Positions 45,369 through 55,413 of a stretch of 64,000 bases of DNA are shown here, piece by piece. The stretch covers positions 682,001-746,000 of the forward strand of contig NZ_JAGIBI010000003.1 of the NCBI RefSeq assembly GCF_017744395.1, given 5' to 3'. The translations under genes were made by a program, and so were the position numbers. The stretch is from Herbaspirillum sp. (lineage in GTDB: Bacteria > Pseudomonadota > Gammaproteobacteria > Burkholderiales > Burkholderiaceae_D). Each line of letters starts with the position of its first letter. The first letter of the stretch is position 1. The notes under the pieces were generated by a model, which saw only the letters and a program-made list of their open reading frames with translations, was not told the origin of the DNA and made no database searches.

Positions 45369-47129
45369 ATGAGCAGTGACGACAAAAAAGACAAGTCCCG
45401 CAAGCTGCGTTCGGCTGGCTGGTTCGGTACCGCCGACAAGAACGGCTTCATGTACCGCAGCTGGATGAAGAACCAGGGCATCCCCGACCATGAGTTCCAG
45501 GGCAAGCCGGTGATCGGCATCTGCAATACCTGGTCGGAGCTGACGCCCTGCAACGCCCACTTCCGCAAGATCGCCGAGCACGTGCGGCGCGGCATCATCG
45601 AAGCCGGCGGTTTCCCGGTGGAGTTCCCGGTGTTCTCCAACGGCGAATCCAACCTGCGCCCGACCGCCATGCTCACGCGCAACCTCGCCAGCATGGATGT
45701 GGAAGAGTCGATCCGCGGCAACCCGATCGATGGCGTGGTGCTGCTGACCGGTTGCGACAAGACCACGCCCGCGTTGCTGATGGGCGCGGCCAGCGTCGAT
45801 GTGCCGGCCATCGTGGTGACCGGCGGCCCGATGCTGAACGGCAAGCACCAGGGCCGCGACATCGGCTCCGGCACCGTGGTGTGGCAATTGTCCGAACAGG
45901 TCAAGGCCGGCGAGATCACCATCCATGACTTCATGGCGGCCGAGGCCGGCATGTCGCGTTCGGCCGGCACCTGCAACACCATGGGCACCGCGTCGACCAT
46001 GGCTTGCATGGCCGAGTCGCTGGGCGTGTCGCTGCCGCATAATGCAGCGATCCCCGCGGTCGATGCGCGCCGCTATGTTCTCGCGCACTTGTCCGGCATG
46101 CGCATTGTCGACATGGTGTGGGAAGACCTGAAGCTGTCCAAGATCCTGACCCGCAAGGCCTTCGAGAACGCCATCCGCACTAATGCCGCCATCGGCGGTT
46201 CCACCAATGCGGTGATCCACCTGAAGGCGATCGCCGGCCGCATCGGCGTCGACCTGGAACTGGAAGACTGGACCCGCATCGGCCGCGGCACGCCGACCAT
46301 CGTCGACCTGCAGCCTTCCGGCCGGTTCCTGATGGAAGAGTTCTATTACGCCGGCGGCTTGCCGGCGGTGATGCGCCGCCTGGGTGAAGCTGACCTGTTG
46401 CCGCACCCGGATGCGCTGACCGCCAACGGCAAGACCATGTGGGACAACGTCAAGGATGCGCCGATCTATAACGATGAAGTGGTGCGCCCGCTGGCCAAGC
46501 CGCTGATCGAGGACGGCGGCATGTGCATCCTGCGCGGCAACCTGGCGCCGCGCGGCGCCGTGCTGAAACCGTCGGCGGCGTCGCCCGAGTTGATGAAGCA
46601 CCGCGGCCGCGCCGTGGTGTTCGAAGACTTCGCGCACTACAAGGAACGCATCAACGACCCTGAGCTGGATGTCGATGCGAGCTGCGTGCTGGTGATGAAG
46701 AACTGCGGGCCCAAGGGCTATCCCGGCATGGCCGAAGTCGGCAACATGGGCTTACCGCCCAAGGTGCTGGCCACCGGCGTCAAGGACATGGTGCGCATCT
46801 CCGACGCCCGCATGAGCGGCACCGCCTACGGCACCGTGATCCTGCATGTGGCGCCGGAAGCGGCCGCCGGCGGCCCGCTGGGCATCGTGCAGGACGGCGA
46901 TTTCATCGAACTCGACGCCTATGCCGGCAAGCTGCAGCTGGACATCAGCGATGAGGAGATGGCGCGCCGCCAGGCCGAACGCGCCGCCAAGCTGGCCGCG
47001 CAGCAGCCGGCGATGGCCGGCGGCTACCAGTCGCTATACGTCGACCGCGTGCTGCAGGCGGACCAGGGATGCGACTTCGACTTCCTGGTCGGTTGCCGCG
47101 GCGCCGCCGTGCCCAAGCACTCGCACTAA
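45369..47129 (+). CDS. Sugar-acid dehydratase, IlvD/Edd family, L-arabonate type
   Basis: Iron-sulfur dehydratase of 586 residues. The three cluster cysteines are C61 (ELTPCN), C129 (LTGCDK) and C202 (GTCNTMGT), and the catalytic Ser lies in RMSGTAYG. Cys spacing matches what I recall for the Rhizobium L-arabinonate dehydratase with a constant offset of two, distinguishing it from dihydroxyacid dehydratase. It removes water from L-arabonate (also D-fuconate or D-galactonate in relatives) to give the 2-keto-3-deoxy acid. The position after chvE-gguAB fits catabolism of the imported aldose. Confidence 0.8.
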   Translation: MSSDDKKDKSRKLRSAGWFGTADKNGFMYRSWMKNQGIPDHEFQGKPVIGICNTWSELTPCNAHFRKIAEHVRRGIIEAGGFPVEFPVFSNGESNLRPTAMLTRNLASMDVEESIRGNPIDGVVLLTGCDKTTPALLMGAASVDVPAIVVTGGPMLNGKHQGRDIGSGTVVWQLSEQVKAGEITIHDFMAAEAGMSRSAGTCNTMGTASTMACMAESLGVSLPHNAAIPAVDARRYVLAHLSGMRIVDMVWEDLKLSKILTRKAFENAIRTNAAIGGSTNAVIHLKAIAGRIGVDLELEDWTRIGRGTPTIVDLQPSGRFLMEEFYYAGGLPAVMRRLGEADLLPHPDALTANGKTMWDNVKDAPIYNDEVVRPLAKPLIEDGGMCILRGNLAPRGAVLKPSAASPELMKHRGRAVVFEDFAHYKERINDPELDVDASCVLVMKNCGPKGYPGMAEVGNMGLPPKVLATGVKDMVRISDARMSGTAYGTVILHVAPEAAAGGPLGIVQDGDFIELDAYAGKLQLDISDEEMARRQAERAAKLAAQQPAMAGGYQSLYVDRVLQADQGCDFDFLVGCRGAAVPKHSH

Positions 47130-47200
47130 GCGACAAGACTCTGTAGAACGATCGAACAATGCGCCGGCATCGGCATGATGCCGGCCATCAAGGAGAAAAG

Positions 47201-47977
47201 ATGAGCGGTAACGTACAACTGGCGAGCTTCCCCAGCCTCAAGGGGAAGCGCGTTTTCATCACCGGCGGCGGCACCGGCATCGGCGCGGCGATCGTCAGCG
47301 CCTTCGCCGAGCAGGGCGCACATGTGGCGTTCGTCGATATCGCCAAGGATGCCAGCGAGGCGCTGTGCAACGAACTGGCGCAAGCCGGTTTCCCCAAACC
47401 GCTATTCCGCCACTGCGACCTGCGCGACATCCCCGGTTTCCAGAAAACCATCGCTGAGCTGCAAGGTGAAGTCGGCGACTTCGATGTGCTGGTCAACAAC
47501 GCCGCCAACGATGAGCGCCACAAGCTGGAAGACGTGAGCCTGGATTATTGGAACGACCGCATCGCCATCAACCAGCGGCCGTCGTTTTTCGCCGTGCAGT
47601 CGGTGGTGCCGGGCATGAAGCGCCGCGGCGGCGGCTCCATCATCAACTTCAGTTCCATCAGCTGGCACCAGTCCAGCGGCGGCTTCCCGGTCTACACCAC
47701 GGCCAAGGCCTCGACCCTGGGCCTGACCCGCGGCCTGGCGCGTGACCTCGGTCCGCACAAGATCCGCGTCAATACCGTCACGCCGGGCTGGGTCATGACC
47801 GAGCGCCAGATCAAGCTGTGGCTGGACGAGGAAGGCAAGCAGGCGATCGCGCGCAACCAGTGCCTGCCGGGCGAGCTGCTGCCCTGGCATCTGGCGCGCA
47901 TGGTGCTGTTCCTGGCGGCCGACGACAGTGCGATGTGCACGGCGCAGGAATTCATCGTCGACGCGGGATGGGTGTGA
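47201..47977 (+). CDS. Short-chain dehydrogenase, probable L-arabinose/D-galactose 1-dehydrogenase
   Basis: SDR of 258 residues with cofactor motif TGGGTGIG, NNAAND, and active-site Ser plus YTTAK. The FSSISWHQSSGGFPVYTTAK region resembles galactose/arabinose 1-dehydrogenases, which oxidise the aldose to its lactone. Lies 71 bases after the dehydratase, with GGAG before the ATG, and ahead of a strong terminator, so it closes the chvE operon. An SDR acting on a keto-deoxy acid is an alternative. Confidence 0.72.
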   Translation: MSGNVQLASFPSLKGKRVFITGGGTGIGAAIVSAFAEQGAHVAFVDIAKDASEALCNELAQAGFPKPLFRHCDLRDIPGFQKTIAELQGEVGDFDVLVNNAANDERHKLEDVSLDYWNDRIAINQRPSFFAVQSVVPGMKRRGGGSIINFSSISWHQSSGGFPVYTTAKASTLGLTRGLARDLGPHKIRVNTVTPGWVMTERQIKLWLDEEGKQAIARNQCLPGELLPWHLARMVLFLAADDSAMCTAQEFIVDAGWV

Positions 47978-48025
47978 TGCGGTTTGCCGGATATCGGAAC
48001 TGATATCCCCAAGGCTTGCTAATGA

Positions 48026-48057
48026 AAAAAAGAGTCGCCATGTGGCGACTCTTTTTT
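48026..48057 (+). terminator. Strong terminator of the chvE operon
   Basis: Inverted repeat AAAAAGAGTCGCCA / TGGCGACTCTTTTT with a two-base TG loop and a run of six T. About 50 bases after the SDR stop; the A-rich left arm would allow it to act on the other strand too. Confidence 0.92.
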
Positions 48058-48251
48058 GTTTTGGCGGCGTTCGATTCCGGTGCGATGTATTAAGTGTGGC
48101 GCGCAAGCCTCATTCGGCGATGAGACGTGTGAGTGGAATTTCAGCGCCGCTTACTCTTCCTTACATTTCTTAATAAAACTCTGCGCCGCAGTGTTGTTTT
48201 CCGGCCGCATAATGTGCCGCGAGAAGCGCTGTCCTCGTGTTTTCCAGCCGT

Positions 48252-49193
48252 TTAGTAAATCATTTTCGCGACTTCGCGGATCGCCTGCAGCAGCATGGTG
48301 GCGCCGGGAGACAGCAGGTTGTCCTGGCGCGTGATGATGCCGAAGCCGGACATGCGGCAGGGCAGTTCGATCGGCAGGATATCCATCAGGCGCGCCTGGG
48401 TGTAATAGCGCGCCACTTCGGTCGGCATGGCGTACAGGAAGTCGGTCTGCTGCAGCAGGCTGGTGATGAACAGGATGGCGGTGGTGTCGACCACGTTGGA
48501 TGGCGGCGCCAGGCCTTCCTCGCGGAACATCTGGTCGCAGCGCGCGCGCAGGATGCTGCCCTTGGGCGCCATGATCCACGGCTCGCCGGCCAGTTCCGAC
48601 AGCTTCAGGTCGGTGCGCGCGTGCAGTGGATGGCCCACGCGCGCGACCGCGCATACCGGCTCGTCGGCCAGTTCCTGGTAGTCCAGGCCGTGCTTGGCCT
48701 CTTCATCGAGGATGCGGCCGATGATGAAATCGAGCTCGCCGTGCAGCAGCCGCGACAGCAGGATGTTGCTGCTTTCCACCTCGACGCCGATGCGCAGCAT
48801 CGGCGCCTGTTCCTTCACGCGTGCGATCGCCGGGGGCAGCAGCGCCATGCCCGGCGACAGGATCACGCCCACATCCACCTGGCCCGACAGGCCGGACTTC
48901 AGCGCCACGATATCTTCATGCGCCTTGGACAGGCTGGTCAGCGCCATGCGCGCATGGCGGATCATCGCCTCGCCGTAGATGGTCGGCCGCATGCCGCGCG
49001 GCAAACGCTCGAACAGCGAGACGCCCAGCATGTCTTCCAGGTCCTTCAGCTGCTTGGAAGCGGCCGGCTGGGTCATGTTCAGTTCGCTGGCGGCGCGGTG
49101 GATGTTGCGAGTGTCGTCGAGGGCGATTAACAGCAGGAGTTGGCGTGTCTTTAATCGCGCGCGAAGAAACCAGTTGGGGTCACTGTTTTTCAT
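48252..49193 (-). CDS. gbpR: LysR-family regulator, GbpR-like
   Basis: LysR regulator of 313 residues. The helix-turn-helix (RNIHRAASELNMTQPAAS, ~29-46) and the PRGMRPTIYGEAMIRHAR segment match the galactose-binding-protein regulator GbpR, which in Agrobacterium controls chvE in response to sugars. It sits downstream of the chvE operon, convergent to it, and divergent from the porin gene, so it could control both. The ribosome binding site of ATG 49193 is weak. Confidence 0.75.
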   Translation of the reverse strand: MKNSDPNWFLRARLKTRQLLLLIALDDTRNIHRAASELNMTQPAASKQLKDLEDMLGVSLFERLPRGMRPTIYGEAMIRHARMALTSLSKAHEDIVALKSGLSGQVDVGVILSPGMALLPPAIARVKEQAPMLRIGVEVESSNILLSRLLHGELDFIIGRILDEEAKHGLDYQELADEPVCAVARVGHPLHARTDLKLSELAGEPWIMAPKGSILRARCDQMFREEGLAPPSNVVDTTAILFITSLLQQTDFLYAMPTEVARYYTQARLMDILPIELPCRMSGFGIITRQDNLLSPGATMLLQAIREVAKMIY

Positions 49194-49513
49194 AGGCTTT
49201 CGCGGAAGCTTGCTTTAGATTTTTTTACGTTAAGTTTTCTGCTGCGATTGATGATATCAAATCGCATATCGGAATTGCGAAAGAATTCATTGGCAAGACA
49301 TGGCACGAATACTTAGTATCTAGCCACATTCCAAGCGCGCAAAAATAAACGAACGCAGCGCCGGGAATGAGCAGAGTAGGTCGGGCAGCACCATAAACAA
49401 AAAGTTGGGAGACTGTCAGGATCGAGTCAGGTTCGGACGGTCAAGAGTGCGAGCCTGCACGACCAAGCCCACCGACGAAAAAATCTAAACAGCAATATCC
49501 ACGGAGACTATTC
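49194..49513. promoter_or_regulatory. Divergent promoter region gbpR-like / porin
   Basis: 320 bases with no gene. The left part is AT-rich (ATTTTTTTACGTTAAG) and includes GATGATATCAAATCGCATATC around 49249-49270, a candidate regulator site. GGAG precedes the porin ATG. Confidence 0.4.
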
Positions 49514-50665
49514 ATGAAGCAAGTGAAGCCATCCTTTACTGGAGCAAAGACCCTGTGCGCGCTCGCGCTGGTGGGAGCATTTTCGGCACAAGCGCAGGCG
49601 CAAACCAGCGTGACCATCTATGGTCGTGTGGTTGCCGGCATCGATTTCCAGACCAATGCGGTCAACCCGGATGGCACCAAGGGCTCCAAGTGGAGCGCCG
49701 CCAACAACCAATGGGGTACCAGCATGATCGGTTTCAAGGGCACGGAAGACCTGGGCGGCGGCACCAATGCCTTCTTCCTGCTGGAATCCGGTTTTAATTC
49801 GACCAAGGGCGCCTTCAATGGCACCGATACCGGTTCAACCTCCACTCTGTTCAATCGTCGTTCCTATGTGGGCCTGTCGTCGAGCTCCGCCGGCTCTCTC
49901 AAGTTCGGTAAGAACCTATTTATCAATAATGATATCTGGTTCCTGGATCCGACTGGCCAGCAAGCAATCGGCACCGCTACCCTGGTTAACGGCCGCAACT
50001 GGCCTGGCGCCAGCAACGTGATTGAATACACGACTCCGGATTTCGGTGGCTTCTCTGCGACGCTGCAGACCAGCCTGGGTGAAAAGGCAGGTTCTTTCAA
50101 CCAGGGCACCATCAATGGCGGCGATGGCCGTAAGGATGGCATTTCCCTGGTCTACCAGAAGAATGGCCTGGAATTGCGCGCAATCTATGATGTGAAACGT
50201 AGCAGCGGAACCGACGCGACCGGTGCCAAGGTAGGCACATACGACGACATCTGGAATCACTCCAAGGAATTTATCTTGGGCGGTACCTACAAGTTCGACA
50301 AGCTGAAGCTGTTTGTGGGTTACGAAAACCTGCGCGCACCGGATGCAGCTGCCGGCGCACCGGATAAGGCCAACCACTACTGGGTCGGCGCCAATTACGA
50401 TGTGACTCCGCAATTCCAATTGGTCGGCGGCTTGTTCCATCTGAGCGCGAACAATGCCGAAGGCGGTGTCAATGGTGGAGGCAATGCCAACATGTACATG
50501 GCCGGCATCAATTACTTCCTGTCTAAGCGCACGCTGCTGTATGTCGATGTGGGTACTGTCCGCAATGGCACCGGTGCTTCGCACGCGCTGGAAAACGGCG
50601 GCAATACCGGCGTCTCCGGCCTGAGTCAGACCGGTGGTTACTTCGGTATTGCGCACTCGTTCTAA
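49514..50665 (+). CDS. Outer-membrane porin, Gram-negative trimeric type
   Basis: General porin of 383 residues with a 30-residue signal peptide ending AQAQAQ. The mature N-terminus SVTIYGRVVAGID and C-terminal FGIAHSF with terminal Phe (the assembly signal) are typical of betaproteobacterial porin_4 proteins. MIGFKGTEDLGGGTNAFF and NRRSYVGLSS are the usual second-strand and loop landmarks. It forms a sixteen-strand barrel for small solutes. In this setting it may assist sugar entry. It is monocistronic, ended by a strong hairpin. Confidence 0.9.
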   Translation: MKQVKPSFTGAKTLCALALVGAFSAQAQAQTSVTIYGRVVAGIDFQTNAVNPDGTKGSKWSAANNQWGTSMIGFKGTEDLGGGTNAFFLLESGFNSTKGAFNGTDTGSTSTLFNRRSYVGLSSSSAGSLKFGKNLFINNDIWFLDPTGQQAIGTATLVNGRNWPGASNVIEYTTPDFGGFSATLQTSLGEKAGSFNQGTINGGDGRKDGISLVYQKNGLELRAIYDVKRSSGTDATGAKVGTYDDIWNHSKEFILGGTYKFDKLKLFVGYENLRAPDAAAGAPDKANHYWVGANYDVTPQFQLVGGLFHLSANNAEGGVNGGGNANMYMAGINYFLSKRTLLYVDVGTVRNGTGASHALENGGNTGVSGLSQTGGYFGIAHSF

Positions 50666-50709
50666 GTTAAGTTGTAAATCCTTCCTGAGGTGGTCTTGAT
50701 GTAGTTTCA

Positions 50710-50735
50710 GGGCAGGCGCAAGCCTGCCCTTTTTT
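50710..50735 (+). terminator. Rho-independent terminator after the porin gene
   Basis: Stem GGGCAGGC / GCCTGCCC, loop GCAA, followed by six T. 45 bases after the porin stop. Confidence 0.92.
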
Positions 50736-50810
50736 GCTTGCCGCCGATATCATGCAAGTATGGAAGATGCACGCGGGCAGGCGCGATTGTGATTAACGTA
50801 ATGTGAGGAT

Positions 50811-51698
50811 ATGTCGATGAAGGCGCAACTGGTGGTCGATGGCGGCCATGAATTGGGCGAGGGCGTGCTGTGGTGCGAGCGGTCGCAGTCGGTGTTCTGG
50901 ACCGATATCCATGCCTCCCGCCTGTGGAACCACCATCCCGGCAGCGGCGCCACGCGTAGCTGGGGTATGCCGGAGCGCCTGTGCTGCTTTGCGTTTACCG
51001 CCGACGCCGAACAATTGCTGATTGGCCTGGAGTCGCGGCTGGCCTTCTTCAACCTGGCCAGCGGCGCCATCACCCCGATTTGCCGCATCGAGGACGACTT
51101 GCCGGGCACGCGCCTGAACGACGGCCGTTGCGACCGCCAGGGCCGTTTCGTATTCGGCACGCTCAACGAGGATGCCGGGCGCGAGCCGATCGCCAGCTTC
51201 TACCGGCTCAATACCGACCTGACGCTGGATCGCCTGCCGTTGCCGGGCATCGCGATTTCCAACAGCATCTGTTTCAGTCCCGACGGCAGCCTGATGTACC
51301 ACTGCGACACGCTGCAGGAGCGCATCATGTGCTGCGACTACGATACGCGCACCGGGGCCGTCGCCAACCAGCGCGTGTTCGCCGACCTGTCGGGCCAGCC
51401 GGGAAGCCCGGACGGCTCGACGGTGGATGCGGACGGCTTCGTCTGGAATGCGCAATGGGGCGGATCGCGCGTGGTGCGCTTCGCGCCCGACGGCAGTATC
51501 GACCATATCGTCGACGTGCCGACCGCGCAGCCGAGCTGTGTCGCCTTCGGCGGCGCGCAACTCGACTTGCTGTATGTCACGACGGCGCATGAGGGCATGT
51601 CGGCCGAGCGGCGCGCCGAAGACGCCTTGGCCGGCGCCCTGTTCGCGGTGCCGCTGGCGGATGTGCGCGGCTTGCCGGAAGTGCGCTTCGGCGGCTGA
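50811..51698 (+). CDS. SMP-30/gluconolactonase-family sugar lactonase
   Basis: Lactonase of 295 residues with a six-bladed propeller pattern. Metal-site residues are E17 (LGEGVLW), Asn in RLNDGRCD, Asn in ISNSICFSPDG and Asp in SPDGSTVDADGFVW. It opens aldonolactones such as arabino-, galactono- or fuconolactone made by the sugar dehydrogenases nearby. GAGG lies before the ATG. Convergent with the IclR gene, ten bases apart. Confidence 0.82.
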   Translation: MSMKAQLVVDGGHELGEGVLWCERSQSVFWTDIHASRLWNHHPGSGATRSWGMPERLCCFAFTADAEQLLIGLESRLAFFNLASGAITPICRIEDDLPGTRLNDGRCDRQGRFVFGTLNEDAGREPIASFYRLNTDLTLDRLPLPGIAISNSICFSPDGSLMYHCDTLQERIMCCDYDTRTGAVANQRVFADLSGQPGSPDGSTVDADGFVWNAQWGGSRVVRFAPDGSIDHIVDVPTAQPSCVAFGGAQLDLLYVTTAHEGMSAERRAEDALAGALFAVPLADVRGLPEVRFGG

Positions 51699-51708
51699 CG
51701 GCTAGGCC

Positions 51709-52566
51709 CTAGGAACCGAAGCTGGAATCGCCCATCAGCCGAGACAGCCGCGCCGAGATTTCCTGCACGATGCCTTGCACCTCGTCCAGGCTGGGGTTGA
51801 CCTTCTTGTCGATGCGTTCGATATAGGGCACGTTCAGCGCCGCCAGCATGCGGTTGTTGGCGCCCATGACCGGATAGGACAGGTTGACCACGCCGCGGAT
51901 CTGGCGGCTTTCCATGCGCGAGTGGCCGCGTTTGCGGGTGTCTTCTATCTGGCGCATCAACTGCGCCGTTTCGATTTCCTGTTCGCCGTCCATGTGCACG
52001 TGGTCGGCCAGCATGCGGGCGCGTTCAGCCTCGTCGCGGAAGGCCAGCAGCACGTGGCCGGAGGCGGTGTCGGTCAGGCTCACCAGCGCGCCGACCTTGA
52101 GGCCGAAGGCCCAGCGCTCGGGGCTGTCGACCTGGGCTACCACGATCACGCGGCCGGCTTCGTAGACCGTCAGGTGGGCCGATTGCACGGCGCGGTTGGC
52201 CAGCTCGCGCATGTGCGGCAGCGCGGTACCGACCAGCGAGCGTATCGGCTGGTGGTGGTGCGCCAGTTCGAACAGCTTCAGCGAGAGGCGGTAGTGGTCG
52301 TTGTCGGCAACCAGGTAGCCGCGCTGCTCCAGCGTAACCACCATGCGGAAGATTTCATTGACGCTGCGGCCGAGCTGCCGGGAGATCTGGTTCAGCGTCA
52401 GCATTTGCTCGGAACGGCTGAGCAGTTCCAGGATATCCAGGCCCTTGTCCAGCGCGGGGGCCGCATAGCGGTTCCTGGCGCTACCGGTTGCGGCCGCGTC
52501 GTCGATGTCGGCGGCGGTTGGAGCGATGGCGGATTCCTGAGTCGTCATTTTTTGGGTTCTGGGCAT
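51709..52566 (-). CDS. IclR-family regulator
   Basis: Regulator of 285 residues. After a ~30-residue Ala-rich tail comes the winged helix (ALDKGLDILELLSRSEQ, LTLNQISRQLGRSVNEIFR) and the IclR effector domain (~115-275, ending VVNLSYPVMG and ALNVPYIE). It is divergent from the L-fuconate dehydratase gene, so it probably controls the fucose operon, and possibly the lactonase. Ligand unknown. Confidence 0.8.
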   Translation of the reverse strand: MPRTQKMTTQESAIAPTAADIDDAAATGSARNRYAAPALDKGLDILELLSRSEQMLTLNQISRQLGRSVNEIFRMVVTLEQRGYLVADNDHYRLSLKLFELAHHHQPIRSLVGTALPHMRELANRAVQSAHLTVYEAGRVIVVAQVDSPERWAFGLKVGALVSLTDTASGHVLLAFRDEAERARMLADHVHMDGEQEIETAQLMRQIEDTRKRGHSRMESRQIRGVVNLSYPVMGANNRMLAALNVPYIERIDKKVNPSLDEVQGIVQEISARLSRLMGDSSFGS

Positions 52567-52776
52567 GGTCTTGGATTGCCTGGGACGGGCGGGATGGCAG
52601 GTGTTTTTCGCCGCAAATTTCAGAAGAAGTTATAAGGCAGAAGATTTTATTTGTAAAAGTATTTTTTACTGGTTGTTTTTGATCGCGTCTTTTGGCATCT
52701 CTGTTTTGATATCGATGACGATAGAAACATCATCGGTTTGATGTGATGGGCAAAGAAGAATAGCGAGTATTCTCTG

Positions 52777-52813
52777 TAACTCACATATAAAAATAAATTT
52801 CATTTGTGAGTTA
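52777..52813. promoter_or_regulatory. 9-bp inverted repeat upstream of the fucose operon
   Basis: TAACTCACA (52777-52785) and TGTGAGTTA (52805-52813) are perfect inverted copies separated by 19 AT-rich bases, 35 bases before the fuconate dehydratase start. Position between divergent IclR and catabolic genes suggests an operator; an mRNA leader hairpin is the alternative. Confidence 0.5.
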
Positions 52814-52847
52814 TCTGGCAGGCGCCGGTAACCTATACAGACTGACG

Positions 52848-54125
52848 ATGACCAAGATCACTGCCATGCGCGTCCTCGACGTGCGTTTTCCCACCTCGCA
52901 ATCGCTGGACGGTTCGGACGCGATGAATCCGGATCCGGATTACTCCGCCGCCTACGTCATCCTCGACACCGACAACGACAAGCTCAAGGGCCATGGCCTG
53001 ACCTTCACCATCGGCCGCGGCAATGAGATCTGCTGTGCCGCCATCAAGGCAATGGAACACCTGGTGGTCGGCCAGGAACTGGAATGGATCGCCGCCGACA
53101 TGGGCCGCTTCTGGCGCCATGTCACCTCCGACAGCCAGTTGCGCTGGATCGGCCCGGACAAGGGCGCGATGCACCTGGCCACCGGCGCCGTGGTCAATGC
53201 GGCCTGGGACTTGTGGGCCAAGGCCGCAGGCAAGCCGCTGTGGAAACTGGTGGCCGACATGTCGCCGGAAGAGCTGGTGCGCGCCATCGATTTCCGCTAC
53301 CTCACCGATTGCATCACGCCCGACGAGGCGCTGGCGCTGCTGCGCGAGAAGGAAGCCGGCAAGGCCGAACGCATCCGCACGCTGCAGCAGGAAGGCTATC
53401 CCTGCTACACCACCTCGGCCGGCTGGCTGGGCTACGACGACGCCAAGCTGCGCCGCCTGTGCCAGGAGGCCATCGACCAGGGTTTCAACCACGTGAAGCT
53501 GAAGGTCGGCCGCGACCTGGCCGATGACAAGCGCCGCGTCACCATCGCCCGCGAAGTGCTGGGGCCGGACCGCCAACTGATGATCGACGCCAACCAGGTG
53601 TGGGAAGTCGACCAGGCCATCGACTGGGTCAACCAGCTGGCTTTCGCCAGGCCCTGGTTCATCGAAGAGCCGACCAGCCCGGACGACGTCGAGGGGCACC
53701 GCAAGATCCGCGCAGGCATCGGCGCGGTCAAGGTCGCCACCGGCGAGATGTGCCAGAACCGCGTGCTGTTCAAGCAATTCATCATGCGCGGCGCCATCGA
53801 CGTGGTGCAGATCGATTCCTGCCGCCTGGGCGGCGTCAATGAAATCCTGGCGGTGATGCTGATGGCCGCCAAGTACAAGCTGGTGGTGTGCCCGCACGCG
53901 GGCGGCGTGGGCCTGTGCGAGTACGTGCAGCACTTGTCGATGATCGACTACGTCTGCATCTCGGGCAGCAAGGAAGGGCGGGTGACCGAATACGTCGATC
54001 ACCTGCACGAGCATTTCGTCGATCCCTGCGTGGTGAAGAACGCGGCCTACATGCCGCCCAGCCTGCCGGGATTCTCGATCGAGATGAAGCCGGAATCGCT
54101 GGAGCAATACTTGTTCCGCGGATAG
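52848..54125 (+). CDS. L-fuconate dehydratase
   Basis: Enolase-superfamily dehydratase of 425 residues. LKVGRDLADDKRR, the metal Asp in MIDANQVW, Glu in FIEEPTSPDD, Glu in ATGEMCQNR and the His in VVCPHAGGVGLCEYVQH are all as in L-fuconate dehydratase. It makes 2-keto-3-deoxy-L-fuconate. ATG 52848 gives the family start MTKITAMRVLDVRFP although the upstream ribosome binding site is poor; GTG 52806 would add 14 residues. First gene of the fucose set. Confidence 0.9.
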   Translation: MTKITAMRVLDVRFPTSQSLDGSDAMNPDPDYSAAYVILDTDNDKLKGHGLTFTIGRGNEICCAAIKAMEHLVVGQELEWIAADMGRFWRHVTSDSQLRWIGPDKGAMHLATGAVVNAAWDLWAKAAGKPLWKLVADMSPEELVRAIDFRYLTDCITPDEALALLREKEAGKAERIRTLQQEGYPCYTTSAGWLGYDDAKLRRLCQEAIDQGFNHVKLKVGRDLADDKRRVTIAREVLGPDRQLMIDANQVWEVDQAIDWVNQLAFARPWFIEEPTSPDDVEGHRKIRAGIGAVKVATGEMCQNRVLFKQFIMRGAIDVVQIDSCRLGGVNEILAVMLMAAKYKLVVCPHAGGVGLCEYVQHLSMIDYVCISGSKEGRVTEYVDHLHEHFVDPCVVKNAAYMPPSLPGFSIEMKPESLEQYLFRG

Positions 54126-54962
<837 letters not shown>

Positions 54963-54969
54963 GGCCGCC

Positions 54970-55317
54970 ATGCGACATCTGCTGGCATTGGACCTGAAGG
55001 ACGATCCCGCGCTGATCGCGCAGTACGAGCAGCATCACCGCCGCATCTGGCCCGAGATCGCGCAACACCTGAAACGGCATGGCGTGACCGGCATGGAGAT
55101 TTACCGCCTGGGCACGCGCATGGCGATGGTGATGGAAACCGACGACGCGGTTTATGACGCGTCGGCTATGGCCGACGCGATGGAAAACGACCCGAAGGTG
55201 CGCGAGTGGGAAGACCTGATGTGGCGCTTCCAGGCGCCCACGCCATGGACGCCGGCGGGGCAGAAGTGGATCGCGATGGAAAAGATCTTCGATCTTTCGA
55301 CGCAGGACGATCAATAG
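54970..55317 (+). CDS. L-rhamnose/L-fucose mutarotase (RhaM family)
   Basis: Small ferredoxin-like protein of 115 residues with the family pattern YEQHHRRIWPEI (catalytic His), GVTGMEIYRLG and WEDLMWRFQ. It interconverts anomers of L-rhamnose or L-fucose. In this operon L-fucose is the likely substrate, supplying the anomer used by the dehydrogenase. Confidence 0.82.
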   Translation: MRHLLALDLKDDPALIAQYEQHHRRIWPEIAQHLKRHGVTGMEIYRLGTRMAMVMETDDAVYDASAMADAMENDPKVREWEDLMWRFQAPTPWTPAGQKWIAMEKIFDLSTQDDQ

Positions 55318-55413
55318 CCGTCGTCCCGGCCTTCGTCAGGACGACGAAATGTGGCAGATGGAAATAAAAAATCGACGGCTACCCAGAAGAGCCGCAATGC
55401 ATCCGAGGTGAGC

